From Aerophototrophica crusticola (GTDB taxonomy: Bacteria > Pseudomonadota > Alphaproteobacteria > Azospirillales > Azospirillaceae), in assembly GCA_001939945.1 (NCBI GenBank), contig MOEB01000017.1:1-64000 (forward strand): DNA of 64,000 nucleotides. Direction: 5' to 3'. The notes under the pieces are model-generated. The model was given only the letters and a program-made list of their open reading frames with translations. It ran no database searches and was not told where the DNA came from. Positions within the stretch are counted from its first letter, which is position 1, and the number at the start of each line of letters is the position of its first letter. Below are positions 36,379 through 44,002 of the stretch, piece after piece. Position numbers and translations under genes: made by a program.

Positions 36379-38286
36379 GTGGACGCACACCAGAAGGTCA
36401 ACATCCTCCTCGTCGACGACCAGCCGGCCAAGCTGCTGTCCTACGAGGTGATCCTGGCGGAGCTGGGGGAGAACCTGGTCAAGGCCGGCTCCGCCCGCGA
36501 GGCCTTGGAGCAGTTGCTGCGCCACGACATCGCCGTGGTGCTGGTGGACGTGGTCATGCCCGACCTGGACGGCTTCCAGCTCGCAGCATTGATCCGGGAG
36601 CACCCGCGCTTCGAGAAGACGCCGATCATCTTCATCTCCGCCATCATGATGTCGGACATGGACCGGCTGCGGGGCTACCAGGCGGGGGCCGTGGACTATG
36701 TCCCCGTGCCCGTGGTGCCGGAGGTGCTGCGCGCCAAGGTCCGCGTCTTCGCCGAGCTGCACCGCAAGACCAAGCAACTGGAAGCCCTGAACCGGGATCT
36801 GGAGCGGCGGGTCAGCGAGCGGACGGAGGCGCTGGAGGCATCCGGCGAGCGCCTGCGGCAGAGCGAGGAGCGGCGGTCCCTGGCGCTGGCCGCCGGGCAG
36901 ATGGGGTCATGGGACTGGAACCTGGCCGCCGGCACCATGGCCTGGGACGCCGGCCAGTGCCGCATCTTCGGCGTGGACCCCGACCGCTTCAGGCCGACGC
37001 CCACGTCCCTGGAGGCCCTGATCCACGCGGAGGACCGGGAGCGGATGCGGACCCTGCACCGGGAGGTGGCCGAGACGGGCGAGCCCCGGCAGGAGGAGTT
37101 CCGCATCGTCCGCCCCGACGGGGAGGTGCGCTGGTGCTTCGGCACCGTCGTTGCCACCGGCGGTGCCGTGGGCGGCGGCAGCCAGGCGGGGGAACGGGCC
37201 ACCGGCCTGTCCGGCGTCGTGCTGGACATCACCGAGCGCAAGAAGGCCGAGCACCGCCAGTCCCTGCTGGTGCGGGAGGTGGACCACCGGGCCAAGAACG
37301 CCCTGGCCGTCGTCCAGTCCGTCCTGCGCCTGACCAAGGCGGACGACCTGAACGGTTTCGTCCAGGCGGTGGAGGGGCGCATCCGCGCCATCGCCTCCGT
37401 CCACACCCTGTTGTCGGAAAGCCGGTGGGAAGGCGCCGACCTAGCCCGCCTGGCGCGGGACGAACTGGCCCCCTACCAGACCGACCAGGTGAACCGGCTG
37501 AAATGCCAGGGCCCCGCGCTGGTGCTGCGGCCCGCCACGGCCCAGACCCTGGCCCTGGCGCTGCATGAGCTGGCGACCAACGCCGCCAAGTACGGCGCCC
37601 TGTCCGTGCCCGCGGGCAAGGTCTCCCTCACCTGGGCCCTGGCGGGGGAGGAACTGCGCCTGTCCTGGCGGGAGTCCGGCGGCCCGGCCACCACCCAGCC
37701 CCGGGCCAAGGGCTTCGGCCTGCGGGTGATCAGCGCCAGCATCGAGCGGCAGCTTTCCGGCAAGGTGGTCTTCGACTGGTTGGCTGACGGGCTGTCCTGC
37801 ACCATCACCCTTCCCGCCACCGACGTGGTCACCCCGCCGGAGGAGCCCCCCGGGACCACCGAGGACGCCCAGGTGGGCGGGACGGCGGAAGCCACCCCCG
37901 CCCTGCCCCCGGCCCCCCGGGTGCTGTTGGTGGAGGACGAGGCCCTGGTGGGGCTGATGATGGAGCAGGTGCTGGCCGACTTCGGGGCGGAGGTGGACGG
38001 CCCCGTGGGCAACCTGCCCCAGGCCCTGGCCCGGGCCGGCAGCGCCAGCCTCGACTGCGCCATCCTGGACGTGAACCTGGATGGCGCCGCGGTCTATCCC
38101 GTGGCCGACGTGCTGGCCGACCGCGGCATCCCCTTCGTCTTCCTCACCGGCTACGACGCCGGCGTGGTGGAGGGCCGCCACGCCCGGGCCCCCGTGCTCC
38201 AGAAGCCCGTCGAGGCCGCCGCCCTGCGAACCACCCTGGCCACCCTGCTGGCCCCGCGGGAGGCGAAACGGCTGGCGGTGGGGTGA
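36379..38286 (+). CDS. REC-PAS-HWE kinase-REC hybrid sensor
   Basis: A 635-residue soluble protein. The N-terminal receiver (about 7-125) has Asp57 in VVLVDVVMPDLDGFQ, but where receivers carry a conserved Lys it reads GAVDYVPVPVVPEVL. A coiled coil leads to a PAS domain (about 160-285). The HWE box REVDHRAKNALAVVQSVLRL holds His303, followed by LALHELATNAAKYGAL. A C-terminal receiver (about 520-630) has LDCAILDVNLDG and the lysine in PVLQKPVE. It starts with GTG 13 bases after the giant kinase stop and has GAGGGG upstream, so it is very likely cotranscribed. It is a plausible phosphotransfer partner of the upstream kinase, inferred from the operon. Confidence 0.92.
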   Translation: MDAHQKVNILLVDDQPAKLLSYEVILAELGENLVKAGSAREALEQLLRHDIAVVLVDVVMPDLDGFQLAALIREHPRFEKTPIIFISAIMMSDMDRLRGYQAGAVDYVPVPVVPEVLRAKVRVFAELHRKTKQLEALNRDLERRVSERTEALEASGERLRQSEERRSLALAAGQMGSWDWNLAAGTMAWDAGQCRIFGVDPDRFRPTPTSLEALIHAEDRERMRTLHREVAETGEPRQEEFRIVRPDGEVRWCFGTVVATGGAVGGGSQAGERATGLSGVVLDITERKKAEHRQSLLVREVDHRAKNALAVVQSVLRLTKADDLNGFVQAVEGRIRAIASVHTLLSESRWEGADLARLARDELAPYQTDQVNRLKCQGPALVLRPATAQTLALALHELATNAAKYGALSVPAGKVSLTWALAGEELRLSWRESGGPATTQPRAKGFGLRVISASIERQLSGKVVFDWLADGLSCTITLPATDVVTPPEEPPGTTEDAQVGGTAEATPALPPAPRVLLVEDEALVGLMMEQVLADFGAEVDGPVGNLPQALARAGSASLDCAILDVNLDGAAVYPVADVLADRGIPFVFLTGYDAGVVEGRHARAPVLQKPVEAAALRTTLATLLAPREAKRLAVG

Positions 38287-38589
38287 GGTTTCCCGAGCCG
38301 TTACAGCAACTTCCGCAGGCAGCACCGCCGCCGCGCAGCGGTGGCAGGGAGTGGGGAAAAGGGGGTTCAGGATCAGGATCGTTGGAGCCCGGCCTGCTGT
38401 CCTGGCCGCACGCCTTTTTCCCTCCCACGGACTTCATCCGCGGACCCCACTCCCCCTCTTAAGATGGGAGATGGGAAACCAGGCACTGTACCGACTCATC
38501 TCAGCGCCCATGGGGTTGCCCCCAGGGTTTGCCCCTTTCGTTTGGCATGGTATCGTCTTCCGTCGGGCCATCACCCTCGGGAGCATGTC
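38287..38589. other. Intergenic region after the kinase operon
   Basis: About 303 bases. A GC-rich hairpin (CACCGC with GCGGTG, around 38325-38345) may end the kinase transcript. TTGCCC, 16 bases, TATCGT near 38529-38556 is a possible promoter for the secreted-protein gene, and GGGAG lies six bases before its GTG. No gene is seen inside. Confidence 0.4.
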
Positions 38590-39114
38590 GTGAAGCGTTT
38601 CGCCACCCTGGCCGTCCTGGCCCTGTCCGTCATGCTGGGGACTGCCCCTGCGGTGGGTGCGGAGACCCTGGCCCAAGTGGCCCAGACCGCCAGCCATGGC
38701 TTCAACATCCGGATGCCCGGAACGCCCCAATCCCAGTTCCAGGACGTGCAGATCCCGGGCGGCAAGGTTTCCACCGGCGCCTGGACCACCCAGACGGCGG
38801 AAGGCGTCATCTATTCCGTCAGCTTCGCCGACTACCCGGAACCGGTCGCCAAGGCGAGGCCCGCCAAGGACTTCCTGGATGAGGGGGAGGCCGGGCTGGC
38901 AAACCAGCTCCGCGGCACGGTGCGCAGCAAGCGCGACGTGGCCCTGGACGGCAACCCCGGGCGGGAGTTCACCGTCAGTTCCGAGAACGGGGAGGTCAAG
39001 GCCCGCAACTACATGGTGGGGCGGCGCCTCTATACCCTGCTGGTCCTCTACAACCCCTCCATCGGCGCCCCCGACGCGGACAAGTTCCTGGGGTCGCTGG
39101 CGCTGCGGAAGTAG
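38590..39114 (+). CDS. Secreted hypothetical protein
   Basis: A 174-residue exported protein of unknown function. A signal peptide, KRFATLAVLALSVMLGTAPA, ends before about residue 24 (VGAETLAQ). The mature part is small and beta-rich: GVIYSVSFADYPEPVAKARP, LDGNPGREFTVSSENGEVKA, RNYMVGRRLYTLLVLYNPS. I recognise no defined family. The GTG start at 38590 has GGGAG at proper spacing and begins exactly at the signal peptide, while the longer frame from 38341 lacks one. It stands alone between the kinase operon and the autotransporter gene. Confidence 0.8.
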   Translation: MKRFATLAVLALSVMLGTAPAVGAETLAQVAQTASHGFNIRMPGTPQSQFQDVQIPGGKVSTGAWTTQTAEGVIYSVSFADYPEPVAKARPAKDFLDEGEAGLANQLRGTVRSKRDVALDGNPGREFTVSSENGEVKARNYMVGRRLYTLLVLYNPSIGAPDADKFLGSLALRK

Positions 39115-39121
39115 GGGTACT

Positions 39122-39148
39122 GGCGTCCTGGCCTGTAGGGCCGGACGA
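39122..39148. repeat. Dispersed hairpin repeat, copy 1
   Basis: A 27-base element able to fold around GGCC-tgtag-GGCC with GTCC/GGAC outer pairs. A second copy at 42374-42400 differs at three positions. Both are intergenic, which suggests a REP-like element or a shared termination structure. Confidence 0.5.
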
Positions 39149-39228
39149 CCCGCACGCGGCAAAGGGGCAGGAAACCGGGGTCCGGCCAGCGAAGGCCGGG
39201 CGTTCCGAAACATCCGGTTTCCGCACCC

Positions 39229-41169
39229 ATGACCGACATGTCATCGTCCCGGCCCACCCGCGCCGTCCTGGCCGCCGGGGTGGCCGCCCTGGCCCTTGCC
39301 CTGCCCGCCACCTCCCGGGCCGACGGCCCGCCCGCCACGGTGCCCTCGGGCGTCGGCGTCTTCGCCTTCGGCGACAGCGCAATGGAGATGGGCAACCTCT
39401 ACCTCCTGCCCGGCCAGCCCAACCCCTATGCCGCCGCCAATTTCCGCGACAAGGGCTGGCAGCGTGACAGCAACGGCCCCGTCTGGGTCGAGCGGCTGGC
39501 CCCCGGCCTGCGCCCCGTCAATGCCGGGACCCCTTATGGTCGGCGGCTGAGCTTCGCCCACAGCGGGGCCACCACGGGCCTGGGCGATCCCACCGCCAGC
39601 CCGGCGGACGTGGGCGTGCTGTCCCAGGTGGAGGGGTTCCGGCAGCTCACCGCCGCGGGGGCCGTGAAGGTGGAGCGGGCCGACCTGTTCTTCCTGGAGG
39701 CCGGGCCCAACGACATCATGAACGCCCTGCTGCTGGGCCAGGGCGACCTGTCCACCGTCACCCGCGACCTGTCGGCCAACCTGGCGGAGGCGGCGCGGCG
39801 GCTGGCCGGTCTGGGGGCCAAGACCATCTTCGTCAACGACATCCCCGACATCCAGTCTGCCCCCGCCTTCAACGGCGACCTGGACCTGGGCGGGCAGGAG
39901 GCGGCCGTGCGCACGGCCCTGGGTGTGCTGTCCGCCAACGGCCGCCGCGACCTGCGCGCCGCCCTCGGCACGCTGAACGGCAAGTTGGGCGCCGACACCA
40001 GCGTGGTCACGGTGAAGCTGAACGAGCTGCTGGCGCATGTGGCGGGCAACGCCAAGGCCCTGGGCTTCACCCAGCCGCTGACGAAATCCTGCCTGAACCT
40101 GGAGACGGGAGCCCTGTGCTCCACCGACCGGGCGGTGCAGGACCAGTACCTGTTCTTCGACAGCCTGCACCTGACCGGCCGCGGCCAGGCGCTGGAAGCC
40201 GCCTATGTGGCGAGCCTGGTGGACCAGGTACGGGGCGGTGCCAACCTGCGCTTCGCCCGGCTGGCGGATTGGAGCATGGATGCGGGCAGCCGGGCCGCGG
40301 ACCTGGCTCACGCCGGCCTGGAGGGCGCGCCCCGGGACGGGTTCGGCCTGTTCGCCCAAGTCATGGCCGGCCGGCGGCAGGCCAAGGGCGGGGCGGGCTC
40401 CGCCGCCGCCGACCTCAGCCACCATGGCGGGCTGGCGGGGATCAGCTATGGCGACGGGGAGGGCTGGCGCGTCGCCGTCGGCGCCGGTGTGCTGAACGGC
40501 CAGGGCAGCTTCGCCGCGGGCGGCGGCTTCAAGGCCCGCAAGGGCGGCATCGCCGCGGCGGCGGGGGAGCGACGCTTCGGGGATTTCGTGCTGGGCGCCA
40601 GCACCGCCTATGCCTGGACCGACCTGAAAAACATCACCCGCGCCACCGGCATCCCCACCCTGCGCCCCCGCGGGCAGACGGAAGGCGAGGCGCACCGGAT
40701 CGGCCTGGCGGCCGGCTGGTCCCTGCGGGGCGACGGCTGGTTCATGCTGCCCGCCCTCGAGCTGGCCTGGCAGAAGGCGAAGGTGCTGGGCTACCGCGAG
40801 ACGGACGCCGCGGGCCTGGGCATGGACTATGGCACCACCCGCCGCACCGACTGGACGGCGGGGCTGAGCCTGCGGGCGGGGCTTGAGCCGGTGTCGCTGG
40901 GCCGGGGCGTCAGCCTCCAGCCGCTGCTGTCCGCCCGCTATGTCCGCGCCCTGGACGCACCCGACACCGACGTGACCGCCACCCTGACAGACAACACCGC
41001 CCGCCCCGTGCGGGTGACGGCGACGGACGGCGGTCGAGACCGGGGCGAGGTGGCGCCGGAACTGCGCCTGGGCTTGGGCCAGTCCCTGGACCTGTCCCTG
41101 TCCTACGCCCGCGGCTTCGGTGCGGGCGCTGAGGACAAGGCGCGGCTAGGGCTGAACTTCCGGTTCTAA
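39229..41169 (+). CDS. GDSL esterase autotransporter
   Basis: A 646-residue outer-membrane esterase. A signal peptide (AVLAAGVAALALALPATSRA) precedes a GDSL hydrolase passenger with the nucleophile in VGVFAFGDSAMEMGNLYLLP, the oxyanion-type FLEAGPNDIMNALLLG, and the catalytic Asp/His in YLFFDSLHLTGRGQALEAAY. From about residue 370 a beta-barrel follows with alternating aromatic strands (GWSLRGDGWFMLPALELAWQ), ending in RLGLNFRF, the expected C-terminal Phe signature. This type anchors a lipase/esterase on the cell surface. The start is uncertain because no clear ribosome site precedes 39229 or the ATG at 39238. The 3' end overlaps the convergent AraC gene by 24 bases. Confidence 0.92.
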   Translation: MTDMSSSRPTRAVLAAGVAALALALPATSRADGPPATVPSGVGVFAFGDSAMEMGNLYLLPGQPNPYAAANFRDKGWQRDSNGPVWVERLAPGLRPVNAGTPYGRRLSFAHSGATTGLGDPTASPADVGVLSQVEGFRQLTAAGAVKVERADLFFLEAGPNDIMNALLLGQGDLSTVTRDLSANLAEAARRLAGLGAKTIFVNDIPDIQSAPAFNGDLDLGGQEAAVRTALGVLSANGRRDLRAALGTLNGKLGADTSVVTVKLNELLAHVAGNAKALGFTQPLTKSCLNLETGALCSTDRAVQDQYLFFDSLHLTGRGQALEAAYVASLVDQVRGGANLRFARLADWSMDAGSRAADLAHAGLEGAPRDGFGLFAQVMAGRRQAKGGAGSAAADLSHHGGLAGISYGDGEGWRVAVGAGVLNGQGSFAAGGGFKARKGGIAAAAGERRFGDFVLGASTAYAWTDLKNITRATGIPTLRPRGQTEGEAHRIGLAAGWSLRGDGWFMLPALELAWQKAKVLGYRETDAAGLGMDYGTTRRTDWTAGLSLRAGLEPVSLGRGVSLQPLLSARYVRALDAPDTDVTATLTDNTARPVRVTATDGGRDRGEVAPELRLGLGQSLDLSLSYARGFGAGAEDKARLGLNFRF

Positions 41170-42288
41170 GCCAGTCCTGGCGGGCACCCCGTCACCGTCG
41201 CGCCAAGCGGTGGGCGTGGTGCCCGTCTGTTTCTTGAAGGCGGCGTTGAAGGCCGACTTGCTGTTGAAGCCGACGGCCAGGCCGATCTCCAGCACCGTCC
41301 GGCCCGCCTCTGTCGGGTCGCGCAACAGTCGGCAGGCCTCGGCCACCCGCTGGCCGTTCACGAAGTCCCGGAAGCTGGTGCCCAGGTGGGCGTTCAGGGT
41401 CTGCGACACGTCATTAGGGCTGGCCCCCACCGCCTTCGCGAGGGTGGGCAGGGACAGGTCGGGGTCCTGGTACAGGTCCTCGCGGGCGATCTCCCGCCGC
41501 AGCTTGGCGGCGATGCGCCGCATGTCCTCCTCGGCCAGGGCGGACTTGGCGTATTTCGGGCCGGGCAGCAAGGCGGCCGCCACCTCTGCCGGACGGGGCA
41601 GGAAGACCCCGGGCCGCACCAGGGCAAGCAGGCCCAGCCCATAGGTCACCAGCACCTGCACCAGTCCCAGCCAGCGCTCCACGCTGTCGCCCCGATCCGG
41701 CAGGGCGATGCCCACGGCGATGGTCACCAGATAGGCCAGCCAGACCGCCGTGGCCGCCCGCAGCAACAGCCGCACCCACTCCAGCCGAGCCGTCCCCTCC
41801 GCCCCGTCAAGGCGCCCCAAGGCCGCTGCCACCTCCCGCCGCGCCCAGCGCAGGCACAGCCCCGCCTGCACGGCCGTGCCCACCACCGCCAGGAAAGGCG
41901 GCAAGTCCAGCAGGACGGCCCGCAGCTCCGTCTCCCCCGCCCAGGCCAGCGGACGGGTGCCCAGGACGGACAATGCGATGAAGGCCGGGAACAGCAGGTG
42001 GCCCACACCGACCCGCGGCGCGGGCGGCCCACCGCCCACCAGCGTGCGCACATGGAACAGCAGCAGGGGACCGTAGAGGGGCAGCAGCACATGGCCAAGG
42101 TCGGTCCACGGCCCCTCCCCCCAACCCAGCCGGGCCGCGTCGAAGGCGCCGTTCCCGGCGGAGACCAGCAGCAGGGCCAGCAAGAAGCGGTTGGACGGGG
42201 CGGACCGGTCCGCCTTCCAGGCCAGCAGCCCGGCCAGGAACAGGCCCTGCAACGCGCCCAGCAGGATCAGCGCGGTGAGGAGGTCCAT
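41146..42288 (-). CDS. Membrane-anchored AraC-family regulator
   Basis: A 380-residue protein. The N-terminal about 230 residues carry some six or seven membrane helices (LLTALILLGALQGLFLAGLL, VTYGLGLLALVRPGVFL) with no other domain. The C-terminus is an AraC helix-turn-helix pair (LPTLAKAVGASPNDVSQTLN and VLEIGLAVGFNSKSAFNAAF, then KKQTGTTPTAWR). This architecture suggests direct coupling of a membrane signal to DNA binding; the target is unknown. The ATG at 42288 begins directly at the first helix; a longer frame to 42330 adds hydrophilic residues of low quality. Confidence 0.88.
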   Translation of the reverse strand: MDLLTALILLGALQGLFLAGLLAWKADRSAPSNRFLLALLLVSAGNGAFDAARLGWGEGPWTDLGHVLLPLYGPLLLFHVRTLVGGGPPAPRVGVGHLLFPAFIALSVLGTRPLAWAGETELRAVLLDLPPFLAVVGTAVQAGLCLRWARREVAAALGRLDGAEGTARLEWVRLLLRAATAVWLAYLVTIAVGIALPDRGDSVERWLGLVQVLVTYGLGLLALVRPGVFLPRPAEVAAALLPGPKYAKSALAEEDMRRIAAKLRREIAREDLYQDPDLSLPTLAKAVGASPNDVSQTLNAHLGTSFRDFVNGQRVAEACRLLRDPTEAGRTVLEIGLAVGFNSKSAFNAAFKKQTGTTPTAWRDGDGVPARTGLEPEVQP

Positions 42289-42373
42289 GGGTCGGGTGCC
42301 AAATCCGTTGTGCCGGTCAGGGCATGCCAAGGGGCGGGGTGGGTGTCAAGCCGGCTTGCCGGAGTGGTCCCGC

Positions 42374-42400
42374 GGCGTCCTGGCCTACAGGACCGGACGA
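42374..42400. repeat. Dispersed hairpin repeat, copy 2
   Basis: Second copy of the 27-base element at 39122-39148, differing at three positions in the loop and inner stem. It lies between the membrane AraC gene and the lipoprotein gene. Confidence 0.5.
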
Positions 42401-42483
42401 TTGGCGATGCCCGCCGCGGCAGGGTGGCGGCACGGCGCGACGCCGAAACGCGACTTTCGAACTCGAAACCCGAGCGAAGAACC

Positions 42484-42876
42484 ATGACCCGTCCCATCGC
42501 CGCCCTCGCCCTCACCGCCCTCTTGCTGCTGCCCGCCTGCACCACCCTGGCCGACGCGGTGGATGCCCGGGGCACCGGCACGAGGCAGGAGTTCGCCCCC
42601 GCCCCCGACCGGATGTTTGCCGTCGTCGTGACCGCCCTGGACCGGGCCGGCCTGGAGGTGGTGTCCGCCGACCGGGCCACCGGCACCATCCTGGCCCAAC
42701 GCCGCGCCACCTGGCCCGGCGACGACGGGGAGAACGTGGCCGTCTTCGTGCAGCCCGCGCCGGGCGGTCGCACGGCGGTGGAGGTGGTGGGCAAGCGCGC
42801 CACCACGACCCAGGTCTGGAACGGGACCTCGGAAGCCAAAATCATGCGCGCCATCGCCGAGGGGCTGGCGGGCTGA
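42484..42876 (+). CDS. Small lipoprotein of unknown function
   Basis: A 130-residue lipoprotein. The signal RPIAALALTALLLLPACTTL ends in a clear lipobox LPAC. The mature part (FAVVVTALDRAGLEVVSADR, GTILAQRRATWPGDDGENVA, RTAVEVVGKRATTTQVW) has the strand-helix-strand look of small periplasmic lipoproteins that bind peptidoglycan or assembly machines, but I recognise no named family. It lies 52 bases upstream of the acetyltransferase-like gene on the same strand. Confidence 0.82.
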   Translation: MTRPIAALALTALLLLPACTTLADAVDARGTGTRQEFAPAPDRMFAVVVTALDRAGLEVVSADRATGTILAQRRATWPGDDGENVAVFVQPAPGGRTAVEVVGKRATTTQVWNGTSEAKIMRAIAEGLAG

Positions 42877-42928
42877 GGGGCCGCTGGTGTAGGGCTTTCC
42901 CCGGGCACGAGTCCGCCCGGGGGATGCC

Positions 42929-43555
42929 ATGTTCACGCGCCAGAGCCTTGTCGACCTGTTCTCCGGCTATGACCTGCCGGTGGTCAACATCACCGCGGTG
43001 GCAGAGTGCCGGGATTTCGTCACCCCGGCCAAGGCGCTGGGCCTGCCGCCCTTCGCCCTGTTGCTGCACGGGATCGCCAGGGCGAGCCTGACGGTGCCGG
43101 CCTTCAGGTGGCGGCTGCTGGACGGCAAGCCGGTGGAGGTGCGCGGCCTGACCGTGTCCTACACGGTGGTCGGGGCCGACGGGAACCTTAACTTCTCCAC
43201 CTTCCGCCACGACGACGACCGGGCGGTGTTCCTGGAGCGCTACCTTGCGGACCGGGAGGTCGCGCGGGCAGCCACGGCGGAGAAGCTGCGCCTCGACCCG
43301 TTGGAAGGGCGCGACTACGTGTTCGTCACCTGCATGCCCTGGCTGCGCTTCACCCAGATCCAGCACCCGTTGGCAAGGCGCGGGGATTGCTCCATCCCCA
43401 ACGTCGCCATCGGCAGGTTCCGGCACGAGGGCGGCCGGGTCAGCTTCCCCTTCTCCGTCCAGGCCCACCACGGGCTGGTGGACGGGTTCCATGTCCACCA
43501 GCTCATCCAAGCCGTCGAGGCCGGGATGGATGCCCTGGTCGAGGAGCTGGGCTAA
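42929..43555 (+). CDS. Chloramphenicol-acetyltransferase-like protein
   Basis: A 208-residue CAT-family acyltransferase. The catalytic loop HHGLVDGFHVHQLIQAVEAG is intact (HHxxxDG), and VSFPFSVQAHHGLVDG precedes it. Other conserved parts are FRWRLLDGKPVEV and YVFVTCMPWLRFTQIQHPL. Classic enzymes acetylate chloramphenicol; many chromosomal homologues act on other hydroxyl or amine substrates, so antibiotic resistance should not be assumed. The length is typical. It is convergent with the 51-residue membrane gene, 10 bases apart. Confidence 0.88.
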   Translation: MFTRQSLVDLFSGYDLPVVNITAVAECRDFVTPAKALGLPPFALLLHGIARASLTVPAFRWRLLDGKPVEVRGLTVSYTVVGADGNLNFSTFRHDDDRAVFLERYLADREVARAATAEKLRLDPLEGRDYVFVTCMPWLRFTQIQHPLARRGDCSIPNVAIGRFRHEGGRVSFPFSVQAHHGLVDGFHVHQLIQAVEAGMDALVEELG

Positions 43556-43565
43556 GGCCGGAGGG

Positions 43566-43721
43566 TCAGGCCGCGCGCTGGCGCTGCGGGATGGCGACGG
43601 TGATCGGCTGTGGCCGCACCGCACTCGCCACGCCACAAAGCGCGGTCAAGGCCAGCAGGCCCAGGCAGGCCAGGAAGCCGCCGGTGACGAGGAAGAGCAG
43701 GGCGAAGACCAGGGTTTCCAT
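43566..43721 (-). CDS. 51-residue single-helix membrane protein
   Basis: A 51-codon gene. The product begins METLVFALLFLVTGGFLACL, continues GLLALTALCGVASAV, and ends in a short basic tail RPQPITVAIPQRQRAA. It is one long hydrophobic segment with a cytoplasmic tail. GGGAG lies eight bases before the ATG at 43721. It sits alone between the CAT-like gene and the inverted-repeat element. No family is recognised; it resembles other tiny membrane proteins that modulate transporters or kinases, but no role can be assigned. Confidence 0.6.
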   Translation of the reverse strand: METLVFALLFLVTGGFLACLGLLALTALCGVASAVRPQPITVAIPQRQRAA

Positions 43722-43836
43722 GATGGGGCTCCCGTGTTCGAGATGCCCTGAGGGTGCGCCCGTATCCGCATCGTCGCCCTGATGTGGGTCAAGAGCCCTT
43801 CGATGTCACAGGGGTTGGGGGATGCAGAGCACGGGA

Positions 43837-43975
43837 GTCACCCCGGGCTTGACCCGGGGCCCTTGGGAAAGCGGACCTGCCAAGGGGCGGCAGCGGGGTG
43901 CAGGGCGAAGAAAACAGGGCTTCCGGTGCCCTGCATCGACCGATCCCGAGGGCCCCGGGTCAAGCCCGGGGTGAC
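43837..43975. repeat. 139-bp element with 27-bp perfect terminal inverted repeats
   Basis: The ends 43837-43863 and 43949-43975 are perfect 27-base inverted repeats containing CCCCGGGCTTGACCCGGGG. Two further nested stems lie inside: CCTTGG (43861-43866) with CCAAGG (43880-43885), and GCAGGGC with GCCCTGC. The whole can fold as a long cruciform. Similar CCCCGGG...CCCGGGG repeats are common between genes of alphaproteobacteria. No flanking target duplication is seen. Confidence 0.75.
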
Positions 43976-44002
43976 ATCATGTGCCCTGCAAAAATGCTGA
44001 CA

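Noticed and set aside
29442-36431. A 2329-codon open frame on the minus strand across the whole poly-HAMP gene, and similar antisense frames at 30-33 kb
   Set aside because: High G+C coding sequence with third-position G/C leaves antisense frames open. The product is low-complexity His/Gly/Val-rich, mirrors the repeats and has no recognisable domain.
42929-43555. Calling the CAT-like gene a chloramphenicol resistance gene
   Set aside because: Only family motifs are seen. Chromosomal homologues often have other substrates, and no mobile element context exists.
43782-44000. A 72-codon plus-strand open frame
   Set aside because: It lies across the inverted-repeat element, and its codons are explained by the repeats; no ribosome site or conserved character.
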